The notes under the pieces are model-generated. The model did no database searches and was not told where the DNA came from. It saw only the letters and a program-made list of their open reading frames with translations. Shown one piece after another: positions 17,479 to 25,161 of a DNA stretch of 64,000 nt. The position numbers and the translations under genes were made by a program. Where the stretch lies: assembly GCF_001307805.1 (NCBI RefSeq), contig NZ_CP013862.1:1054001-1118000 (forward strand). The letters are read 5' to 3'. The DNA is from Lentibacillus amyloliquefaciens. Its GTDB lineage: Bacteria > Bacillota > Bacilli > Bacillales > Amphibacillaceae. How positions within the stretch are numbered: position 1 is the stretch's first letter; the number at the start of each line of letters is the position of its first letter.

Positions 17479-18434
17479 CTAAAAACTACTGTTCTCGAGA
17501 TGCTGCTTAACTAAAAAAGCAGCGCCGATAATTCCGGCATCATTGCCCAACTGAGCTTGTTTAAGTTCACAAATGTCACTGACTCTCGTTAAAGCATACC
17601 GGCGAAAAGCCTCATCAATAAGCTGAATGAAGTCATCACCTGCTTTTGAGACGCCGCCGCCAATAAGAATTTTTGAAGGATTAATGATTACAGCGGTATT
17701 TGCAATTGACAATCCCAGAACATCAGCAGTATACGTAATGATATCACTGCAATCTTTATCCCCATTCTTTGCAAGTTCAAAAATATCCCTGGTGGTAATG
17801 GCTCCATTCAGGTTATATCTCCGGGCAAGTTCAGTTTTTTGGTCTTGATTGACTTTGTCCATTGCCTGTCGAACCATACCCGTGGCTGAAGCGATTGTCT
17901 CAAGACAGCCTCTGCGGCCGCAATTACACAGGTAACCTCCGGGAGAAACTGTGGTATGACCGATTTCCCCTGCTGTGCCATTTTCCCCGTCTAAAATATT
18001 TCCATTCACAATAATGCCGCCCCAACACCAGTGCCAAGTGTCAGCGCGATAAGGTTTTTTGCATGATTCCCCGCACCTTTCCAGTTTTCACCTAAAGCAG
18101 CAATATTCGCATCATTTGCAGCAAAGACCGGCAAGCCGGACAGTGATCGCATTTCCTCAGCTAACGCTGTATTGTGCCATCCAATATTGACAGCTTCATA
18201 AACATGACCGGAAGAACTGTCTATAAAACCGGGTGCCCCTATCCCGATACCTTTTATTGTATCTTTATCAATATTAGCACTGATTGATTGCCAGATATCT
18301 GTGACAATGGATGCGCCATTATTGGCTTTATTAGTGGCTATCTCCCATTTAGCTATAATACTTCCATCATTATCGATGAGGCCCAATTTTACTGTAGTAC
18401 CACCAATATCAACACCAACAATTGACTTTTTCAT
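17479..18434 (-). pseudogene. glcK: Glucokinase (ROK family), frameshifted
   Basis: The two halves of one ROK glucokinase lie in different frames. The N-terminal 142 residues (18434-18006) hold the ATP site GVDIGGTTVKLG and run to LTLGTGVG, then end AALL-stop. The C-terminal part continues in the next frame with NGNILDGENGTAGEIGH and the zinc motif CNCGRRGCLET. Adding one G to the run at 18020-18023 restores the canonical GTGVGGGI loop. So one base is missing in a homopolymer, either a true mutation or a base-call error. The second frame could restart at GTG 18009, overlapping the first stop. The gene follows yqgQ with a 1-bp overlap, as in B. subtilis. Confidence 0.9.
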
Positions 18435-18643
18435 TACGATTCCCCTTTTTGTTCACTGAGACGCCTCGCCTCTTTCCTGAGCAGCAGCAAAGCCTTTTGG
18501 TATTCTTCAGTCCCGATACACTGCAGCTGGTACAATTCTTTGATTTCACTTTCCATCAGTTCAAGGTCTGCCGTTCTGTCTCCAATATAAATAATCGTGC
18601 CAAACCGTTTTAGTAATTGTCGCACATCATATATCGTCTTCAT
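18434..18643 (-). CDS. yqgQ: YqgQ family protein (DUF910)
   Basis: A 69-residue helical protein of unknown function, nearly always encoded directly upstream of glucokinase. Family hallmarks are YDVRQLLKRFGTIIYIGDR and the acidic ELMESEIKELY helix. Its TAA overlaps the glcK ATG (TAATG). Confidence 0.93.
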   Translation of the reverse strand: MKTIYDVRQLLKRFGTIIYIGDRTADLELMESEIKELYQLQCIGTEEYQKALLLLRKEARRLSEQKGES

Positions 18644-18769
18644 TTAAAATCACCAACTTATATTATACCAAATCAGAAGACAATAATGAATAAGTAAATT
18701 TTTTTCATTGCCTATTTTGCCAGGGTTGCAGCGATTAATATAATTTTCATACTGTTTACTAATTGATCA

Positions 18770-18975
18770 TTGTTTTTTGACGAAAAATCCATATAATGCA
18801 ACTTGGTTATTATGATACCGCTCCGGAAATACACTCCGCGCACCTTAGGACGGATGGTGCACCAACGGAAAACGAGAATTCTGAGCTGCGCTGCCAAAAA
18901 GTTTTTTCTAAACTTTGATTCACAGGTCACATCAACTACAGAGGGGTTAAAGAGAAACAAAATTTATGAAAAAGC
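18770..18975 (+). repeat. Composite dispersed repeat family B, copy 1 (short)
   Basis: End A (TTTTTTGAC then AAAATCCAT at about 18773-18791), a short GC-rich core (GCTCCGGAAATACAC, then GCGCACCTTAGG at 18839-18850) and end B (ACATCAACTAC to AAAATTTATGAAAAAGC, 18929-18975) occur in the same order in two longer copies. Those are at 42212-42710 (inverted) and 50969-51395. The 370-bp gap between yqgQ and spoVAF holds only this repeat and a terminator. Confidence 0.75.
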
Positions 18976-18992
18976 ATTTGTTTAAAAAAGCC

Positions 18993-19021
18993 AAAATAAA
19001 AGACCGCTGACTTCAGCGGTC
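18993..19021 (-). terminator. Terminator of spoVAF
   Basis: GACCGCTGA and TCAGCGGTC (19002-19021) form a stem that includes the spoVAF stop codon, followed on the minus strand by TTTTATTTT. Confidence 0.85.
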
Positions 19022-20470
19022 AGGGTCTTTTGGGTTCAAAAACACTGGTCTTCGGTTTTTCAATGGTATCGGCGATCGGATCAGAACATCACGAAAAGCT
19101 CTATATGAAAATGGCAAAAACGGCCAGAAATAAGAAATTCCGAATGTTGACATCCGTGTTATATAAAGAAGCCACAACGTAATTCCGACAATAAAGCCAG
19201 TCATGCCGAACATTCCGGTTACCACCAAAAGAAACATCCTGACCAGCCGGTTTGCCAGACTAAGTTCATAACTCGGTGTGGCGTATGTTCCAATTGCGGC
19301 AATCGCCAGATACAGAACTACTTCATATGAGAATAAGCCTACTTCCACTGCAACCTGTCCGATCAATATCGCTGCAACCAGACCAAGTGCAGTGGCCAGA
19401 GACGAGGGTATATGAACTGCAGCGAGTCTGAGAACGTCTATACCTATTTCAGCCAGAAGAAACTGCAGAATCACAGGGACTGCCCCTTCTTCACTCAAGC
19501 CGATATATGATAACCCCTCCGGCAGATACTCCGGATGAACCGTGAATAAATAATACAGTGGCAGTACAAAAATGGATGCAAAGACCGCAAAATAACGAAT
19601 AAACCTCAGATAAGCACCGATAAGCGGTTTTTGCCGGTATTCCTCCGCATGCTGCAAATGGTGCCAGAACGTTGCCGGTGTTATCATCACGCTTGGCGAG
19701 CCATCAATAATGATCAGCACATGGCCTTCAAACAAATGCGCTGCAGCCGTATCAGGTCTTTCCGTATAACGGACGGCGGGATACGGGTTCCAGTGCCGAC
19801 CGCTTACATACTCCTCAATTGTTTTTTCGGCCATCGCCAGCCCGTCCGTATCAATCTTTTCCAGAACGGCTTTTGTCTTATCAACACGGTCCTGATCCGC
19901 AATGTCTTCCAAATAACAAAGTGAGATATCAGTCATTGACCGTCTGCCAATTTGCATGTACTCCATTCGCAATGACCGATCCCGTACTCTCCTCCTTATA
20001 AGAGCCGTGTTAAATACGATCGTTTCAACAAATCCGTCTCTCGAGCCTCTGACAACACGTTCAAGGTCAGGTTCAGCAGGAGATCTTACCGGATATGTCC
20101 GCGCATCAATCATAATTACTTCATCAATACCTTCTACGATTAATGCTGCCGGACCACCCAAGACTAAATCTGACGCTTTGTTCAAATCTTTAACATGGTC
20201 AATTTCGATATATGGAATATACGTCTTAAACAACTTCTCCAATGGATCAGGATCCAGCTGTTCCGGTTCCAGTTGTGCCAGAAGCTTCATGATGTAATGC
20301 ATAATTTCATCTTTGGCAAAACCGTCGATCAGAAACAATGCCATGTTTCTGCCTGCATATTTTAAATCCAAATGTATGACATCAAAACTTTTATCAACTG
20401 CCAGCCGCTCGTTTATATAGGAAACATTTTTTGTATAAGAAGAAAATAACGGTTGCTGTTCTTTTTCCAT
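19013..20470 (-). CDS. spoVAF: Spore membrane protein SpoVAF (GerA family)
   Basis: This 485-residue protein is related to germinant receptor A subunits and sits in the inner membrane of the spore. The soluble N-terminal part (about residues 1-285) has VVRGSRDGFVETIVFNTALIRRR (shortened here) and NPYPAVRYTERPD, both SpoVAF hallmarks. It is followed by four to five hydrophobic segments from about 300 to 450. In B. subtilis spoVAF is the last gene of the spoVA operon. Here it stands alone between yqgQ and gluP with its own terminator. A forespore (sigma-G) promoter is expected, but I could not identify a convincing one. It may act with a FigP-type partner, not seen here. Confidence 0.88.
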   Translation of the reverse strand: MEKEQQPLFSSYTKNVSYINERLAVDKSFDVIHLDLKYAGRNMALFLIDGFAKDEIMHYIMKLLAQLEPEQLDPDPLEKLFKTYIPYIEIDHVKDLNKASDLVLGGPAALIVEGIDEVIMIDARTYPVRSPAEPDLERVVRGSRDGFVETIVFNTALIRRRVRDRSLRMEYMQIGRRSMTDISLCYLEDIADQDRVDKTKAVLEKIDTDGLAMAEKTIEEYVSGRHWNPYPAVRYTERPDTAAAHLFEGHVLIIIDGSPSVMITPATFWHHLQHAEEYRQKPLIGAYLRFIRYFAVFASIFVLPLYYLFTVHPEYLPEGLSYIGLSEEGAVPVILQFLLAEIGIDVLRLAAVHIPSSLATALGLVAAILIGQVAVEVGLFSYEVVLYLAIAAIGTYATPSYELSLANRLVRMFLLVVTGMFGMTGFIVGITLWLLYITRMSTFGISYFWPFLPFSYRAFRDVLIRSPIPLKNRRPVFLNPKDPDR

Positions 20471-20604
20471 ATGCTCACCTTTTTAAGTTATTGTTCAGTC
20501 ATAGTCTGGCTGAAACAATCACTTCTATTCTGGAGTGCACATATTGGGATAAGCTGTTTCATACATTCATTGTGAAAGGATAACGCTTAAAGGAATGGTT
20601 CAGG

Positions 20605-21471
20605 ATGAAAAAGTATTTATTATTGCTGATGGTAATTCCGTTAATCAGTACATTTCTGTTAATATACTTGTGGCAGAATGATGTGACACCAGCTATCACT
20701 TATTTTCCCGAAGATGAAACATTAAGTTTTAATGAGACAAACACAGTGTTGGAATTAATCTCGGAAAAAACGAGAGACTCCTATGAAATGGTTTGGAAAA
20801 GTCGCTCTGTAAGTGAGCGCGAGCTTTATTTACGACAAGATGCCTCCTTATTATACAGTAATGGCCAACTGATAGGCATACGCAGCAAATGGAAGGAAAA
20901 TGCCGACACAATCAACATAAATCAAACCATCAGCGATGAAGACAGTAATTATTTTCAATCGATTTCCTTTCATCACGGTGAAGTGCATTACCCGGATGAT
21001 CAGATTAAAAGTATTCATCAGATGACACATGACCAGCTGTACGTCATTGATTCACCAGGGACACGTCTCGAATCATTTAAATCCGCTGAAACCGATTATG
21101 AAAAAGAGTGGTCAGATCTCTTAAGGCATACTTCCGAACAACAATTAAACCATCACTGGAAACAGCTCATGAGACATTTTAATATTGATGAAAATGACTA
21201 CCGGAAAGTTCCACTGACAAATCTGCACAAATACAGCACCAAGCCGCTCCCCTCTTTCACGCAAGCCCAGACAAGCCAGATTATCGGCCAGTTATGGGAA
21301 GGTCTTTATAAAAATTATATCCTAAAAATTCCAAATGCTGATAACAACGTAAACAGCTTCATACCACTCGTATTATTTGATAAACAAAAAGACCATTTAA
21401 TCGTTCTATATGAATGGAACGGTCAAAAAGAACGACTGATTCAGCAATACCCAGACCACTTCCAATCCTAA
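20605..21471 (+). CDS. Membrane-anchored protein of unknown function
   Basis: This gene encodes 288 residues that I do not recognise. One N-terminal hydrophobic helix (YLLLLMVIPLISTFLLIYLW) without a lipobox suggests an uncleaved anchor with a soluble domain outside the membrane. The rest is hydrophilic, with many Asp, Gln and His and no cysteines or clear catalytic motif. AAAGGA stands 10 bases before the ATG. It is divergent from spoVAF across a 134-bp gap and convergent with gluP. A stem-loop (GAAGCTC/GAGCTTC, 21473-21503) follows the stop. The position beside a spore gene hints at, but does not prove, a sporulation role. Confidence 0.75.
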   Translation: MKKYLLLLMVIPLISTFLLIYLWQNDVTPAITYFPEDETLSFNETNTVLELISEKTRDSYEMVWKSRSVSERELYLRQDASLLYSNGQLIGIRSKWKENADTININQTISDEDSNYFQSISFHHGEVHYPDDQIKSIHQMTHDQLYVIDSPGTRLESFKSAETDYEKEWSDLLRHTSEQQLNHHWKQLMRHFNIDENDYRKVPLTNLHKYSTKPLPSFTQAQTSQIIGQLWEGLYKNYILKIPNADNNVNSFIPLVLFDKQKDHLIVLYEWNGQKERLIQQYPDHFQS

Positions 21472-21520
21472 AGAAGCTCCGCCTTTTAAATGAACAGAGC
21501 TTCAAGCATGTTTGATTTTA

Positions 21521-23080
21521 TCAGTTAGGGCTTTTTCCGGTAATTTGCTCATACAGCTGCCGGAAATCCTCATTTTCCGGGTTTAGCTCATATGCTTTTT
21601 CAATCGATCCTTCAGCTTTCTCTGCTTCATTATTATTGTTGTATAAAACAGCTAAGTTATAATGAGCTTCCGCTAATGTGTCATTCAATTCGACCGATCT
21701 TTCCAAATCTGCTATCGCCTCTTCAGAATTGTTTAATCTGATTTGACCATAGGCACGCTGAAATAACAAATGGCTTCTCACGTCACTGTCTGATTCACCT
21801 GAAACCTGGAGGCCCCCGGTGGCAATCGTCACGACTTCTTCGTACTGCTCGGCGGCAACCAGCTGTTCAGTTTTCATTAATTGATATGCGGCGCTGTTTT
21901 CGTTATGATTAACACCGAAGAGCACCAGAGCGAACATAAGCAGACCATAAATGATCAGAGCACCAGTTTGTATAAGATAATTCTTTTTCTTGGGCAGATG
22001 CAAAATAGCTGATGCAATAAAACCCGAAATCAAACCGCCCATATGGGCACCATTATCAACCTGTGGGACACTTAGCCCAAATACGATATTGATTCCGATA
22101 ATAATCAGCAAATTCATGCCCATCGTTTGGAAAAAGATTCGTTTATGAATACATCCAAAAAATAAAAGGGCGCCGAATAAACCAAACAACGCTCCGGATG
22201 CTCCTGCAGATACATTGGTCGTAAATGCAAAACTCGCCAGTCCTCCGCCTATTCCTGCCAAAAAATAAATCACGGTGAACCTGAGGGAACCATAAATTCG
22301 TTCTGCCGCCGTTCCTAAATAAAAAACAGCCAGCATGTTCAATAATAGATGAGGAATACCAATGTGCAGGAACATGGATGAAACAATCCGCCACCATTCT
22401 CCATTCTCAATAATGGCCGGATTATATTTTGCTCCAAAGTCAATCAGTGTCGCTGTAGAGGTACTGTCTCCATTTATTTCCAAAAGAACAAACAACAGAA
22501 TATTGACCGCAAGAAGTATATATGTCATGAAAGGTTTGCCATATGAAAAGACACTTTGAATTTCTTTTTCCTTTTGTTTCAACTGTCCTGCTAATTTTTT
22601 CCTGATCTGATTAACTTCTTCTTCTTTTTCAGCTTCAGACAGGCTTTCTTCGGTGGCTGTGTGTGTACTTCCAACAGCTTTCATAAATCTGGCCAATTCC
22701 TCTTCTTTATCTTTGTCAGATATATAATAGACGTTCATTTGGATTGGATTTTTTTCATTTAATTGCATTTTCTTTTTCAGCATCTCCCAGTCATCAACCG
22801 GCGTATGGGAGTCAATATAAACGTTATGCAATTCAATATGTTTACTGCGAAAATACCGTTTCATGGCTTTTGCTTTCTGAAAAACCTGTCCGATATCCTT
22901 TTTCATATGATTTTTCCAGTCAAACCCACCGTGAAAAAGACGAACAACACGTGACGTTTTTCCGTCGAGCTTTTCCAGCCATAATTCGCCATTTTCATTT
23001 ATATGTATTAATTCAAATTTATCTTGTTCAATAAGATGCCACGCTGTGTTATATAGCGTATAACTTTCATCCAGATACAT
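21521..23080 (-). CDS. gluP: Rhomboid intramembrane serine protease GluP (YqgP-like)
   Basis: A 519-residue rhomboid with three parts. The cytosolic N-terminal domain of about 180 residues ends in a charged coiled-coil-like stretch. The rhomboid core has Ser295 in GASGALFG and His346 in NGAHMGGL as the catalytic dyad, with HIGIPHLLLN and the WWR of loop 1. The C-terminal TPR region (about 400-519) has repeats such as ADLERSVELNDTLAEAHYNL. This layout matches YqgP, which in B. subtilis cleaves the MgtE magnesium transporter and cooperates with FtsH. AAGGGG precedes the ATG. Confidence 0.93.
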   Translation of the reverse strand: MYLDESYTLYNTAWHLIEQDKFELIHINENGELWLEKLDGKTSRVVRLFHGGFDWKNHMKKDIGQVFQKAKAMKRYFRSKHIELHNVYIDSHTPVDDWEMLKKKMQLNEKNPIQMNVYYISDKDKEEELARFMKAVGSTHTATEESLSEAEKEEEVNQIRKKLAGQLKQKEKEIQSVFSYGKPFMTYILLAVNILLFVLLEINGDSTSTATLIDFGAKYNPAIIENGEWWRIVSSMFLHIGIPHLLLNMLAVFYLGTAAERIYGSLRFTVIYFLAGIGGGLASFAFTTNVSAGASGALFGLFGALLFFGCIHKRIFFQTMGMNLLIIIGINIVFGLSVPQVDNGAHMGGLISGFIASAILHLPKKKNYLIQTGALIIYGLLMFALVLFGVNHNENSAAYQLMKTEQLVAAEQYEEVVTIATGGLQVSGESDSDVRSHLLFQRAYGQIRLNNSEEAIADLERSVELNDTLAEAHYNLAVLYNNNNEAEKAEGSIEKAYELNPENEDFRQLYEQITGKSPN

Positions 23081-23255
23081 CTAATTCCCCTTACACCGCC
23101 ATGGTATCAAAGTTTAATTCTTTTTTCTCGCTTTTTTATTATGGATTTTGCTTTTTTCTCCTCAGGCGGCTGATAACCCTTTAAAGCTGGAACGCACACA
23201 GAGCCTTGATTCAAGTGGACGCAGCACCTAATGTTTATAGGTATGCAGCGAAAGG

Positions 23256-23288
23256 AAATAATAAAAGAGCTGCTTTCTTAACAGCTCC
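23256..23288 (-). terminator. Terminator after yqgO
   Basis: On the minus strand GAGCTG pairs with CAGCTC (stem 23267-23287), followed by TTTTATTATTT. The rest of the 23081-23299 gap between gluP and yqgO shows no gene. Confidence 0.75.
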
Positions 23289-23299
23289 TTGTAATTAGT

Positions 23300-23491
23300 T
23301 TATTTGACTGTTTGCCGTTGAAATAACGCGGGCATAATTTTTTCACGAATAGCGGGCATATTCATTGATATCGTTACGACCGCTTGACGCAAAAAACTGA
23401 CGGCCAATAATGTGTTCACAATCCGGAACCGCCATTTGAAAATAACGGCAGCTAACGTTATCACAATCGTTAACAAAGCAAAAAATCTCAT
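23300..23491 (-). CDS. yqgO: YqgO-like small membrane protein
   Basis: This 63-residue protein has one N-terminal membrane helix (FFALLTIVITLAAVIF) followed by a basic amphipathic tail (KWRFRIVNTLL, FLRQAVVTISMNMP). The start ATG 23491 has AAAAGGG at good spacing; a GTG at 23500 is too close to that site. The name rests on position between gluP and yqgN and on general resemblance, so it is moderate. Confidence 0.65.
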   Translation of the reverse strand: MRFFALLTIVITLAAVIFKWRFRIVNTLLAVSFLRQAVVTISMNMPAIREKIMPALFQRQTVK

Positions 23492-23556
23492 CCCTGACAC
23501 CCTTTTCTTAATTTAAGTCAGTCATAGTTATCTGCTTTTTAACCTGAGATTATGCA

Positions 23557-24570
23557 TTACGAACCAATAAAACGGTCATACCATATTCTTGCCTGAACAG
23601 GGTCTTCCGTACCTTGAACAAGGACACGCCCGTCTTTGAACATAACCAAATATATCTCCTCACCAACTGCTGCCTTAATTAAAAATGGCGTTCGTCTCAC
23701 GTCGGCAACTTTCGTTAATTGGCTTTCCCATTCTTCCAGATTGAATTCAGGCTGACGATGTATTTGAACCGTATCGCGGCCGCATAAGACAGTTTCTTCG
23801 TCATTTACATTTTGCTTTAGAGCAGGAAATTCTTGTTTTTGACAGGTCGGACAATCAGACGCCGGTTCGGTCAATTTCATATCATAGTGACGATTGTGCC
23901 AAATATCAATTGTTTTTAAGGTGCCTCGCAGCACCTCATGATTCATTGTTAAGTATTTTAACGTCTCCGTAACTTCAAACGAGGCGATCATATCAACTGC
24001 CGGTGCAATAACCCCAACCGTATCACAAGTCTGTCCGCCGCCCGTCCCTTCTTTCATAATACATCTCAAACAAGGGGTTTTGCCCGGCACGAAAAATGCA
24101 GTCATCCCTCTGGAACTGACAACACCGCCATATGAAAATGGCAGCTGATGATTAAAACAGGCATCGTTAAGAAGGTAACGTGTCGCAAAATTATCCGTTC
24201 CATCAAGTACGACGTCCATATCTTTTATCAGTTCATCTATATTTTCTGACGTTACATTGCCAATAATTGCCTCAACTTCCACTTGACTATTGATTTTCTC
24301 TAGTTTTTGTTTGGCTGCTTGAGCCTTTGGCATTGCCTCACGTACATCTTCTTCATCAAACATTATCTGACGTTGCAAGTTGCTGAGCTCCACATAGTCA
24401 CGATCGATGAGCCGAATTTTTCCTATCCCGGCTCGTACCAGCTGATTGCTTATAACTGTTCCCAATGCACCGGCACCGACTACCAGTGCAGTACTGTTTG
24501 ATAACGCCTGCTGCCCTTTCTCCTGAATTGGTTCAAATAACATTTGCCTTGAATAACGAGCTGTGTTCAC
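23557..24570 (-). CDS. MoeB/ThiF-type adenylyltransferase (E1-like) with rhodanese-like tail
   Basis: This 337-residue enzyme activates the C-terminal Gly-Gly of a small sulfur carrier (MoaD or ThiS) with ATP. The nucleotide site is VVGAGALGT (about residues 35-43), followed by the conserved DRDYVELSNLQRQ and the TDNFATRYLLND loop. Two CxxC pairs (CLRC and CPTC) bind structural zinc, and a cysteine stands in QTCDTVGV. A short rhodanese-like domain ends the protein. The GTG start follows a very strong GGGGAGGAGGG. It begins one base after the yqgN stop, so it is coupled to folate cyclo-ligase. Whether it serves molybdopterin or thiamine synthesis cannot be decided here. Confidence 0.88.
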   Translation of the reverse strand: MNTARYSRQMLFEPIQEKGQQALSNSTALVVGAGALGTVISNQLVRAGIGKIRLIDRDYVELSNLQRQIMFDEEDVREAMPKAQAAKQKLEKINSQVEVEAIIGNVTSENIDELIKDMDVVLDGTDNFATRYLLNDACFNHQLPFSYGGVVSSRGMTAFFVPGKTPCLRCIMKEGTGGGQTCDTVGVIAPAVDMIASFEVTETLKYLTMNHEVLRGTLKTIDIWHNRHYDMKLTEPASDCPTCQKQEFPALKQNVNDEETVLCGRDTVQIHRQPEFNLEEWESQLTKVADVRRTPFLIKAAVGEEIYLVMFKDGRVLVQGTEDPVQARIWYDRFIGS

Positions 24571-24571
24571 G

Positions 24572-25141
24572 TTACCCTCCTCCCCTTTGCCAAAAACCAT
24601 TCTCAGTGATAATCTCCTCTACCGGTATATCAAACGGATCTCTCGGCAGTTTATTTACTAATTGGATGGTTGCTGCCATTGATAGTTTACGGTTTGGAAA
24701 ATCAGTCAGAAAGCGATCATAATAGCCGCCGCCAAACCCGATCCGGTAGCCATTTTTATCAAACAGCAATCCCGGTACGACCAGTAAATCAATTCTGTCT
24801 TTAGACATTTCTTCAGTTATTTCAGGTTTTGGTTCCAATAGATTATGGTAAACAACCTCAAGCTGATCATAGCTGTTAAGTTCATAAAAATTCAGCTGAC
24901 GCTTTTTTGGCAGACATTTCGGAACGCATACCAGTTTTCCCTGTTGCCATGCTGCTTCGATAATTGGTTTTGTATTCCATTCAAATCCATTTGAAACCGT
25001 TATCCCGATAGTATTCGACTGTTTCCAGACATCTGAATCCGTTAAATTCTCTGCCAGCGCCTGTTCTATCTTGGTACGTTCTGAATCTGGTAATTTTTTC
25101 AATTGCTGTATCATATTGTTTCGAAGTTCAGTTTTTTCCAT
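24572..25141 (-). CDS. yqgN: 5-formyltetrahydrofolate cyclo-ligase (YqgN)
   Basis: This 189-residue enzyme makes 5,10-methenyl-THF from 5-formyl-THF and ATP. The signature LLVVPGLLFDKNGYRIGFGG and the following GYYDRFL are at about residues 118-145. The start is MEKTELR at 25141, with CAGGGG 8 bases before. IS copy 2 is inserted 48 bp upstream, between this gene and rpmG. A TATAAT at 25161-25166 (minus strand) lies within the retained flank, so part of a native promoter may survive. Confidence 0.94.
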   Translation of the reverse strand: MEKTELRNNMIQQLKKLPDSERTKIEQALAENLTDSDVWKQSNTIGITVSNGFEWNTKPIIEAAWQQGKLVCVPKCLPKKRQLNFYELNSYDQLEVVYHNLLEPKPEITEEMSKDRIDLLVVPGLLFDKNGYRIGFGGGYYDRFLTDFPNRKLSMAATIQLVNKLPRDPFDIPVEEIITENGFWQRGGG

Positions 25142-25161
25142 TTTATCAACCCCTGAGTGTA

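Noticed and set aside
20471..20604. Sigma-G promoter for spoVAF (TGAATG with a CAATATG-like box)
   Set aside because: The -10 match to the sigma-G consensus is too weak to call.
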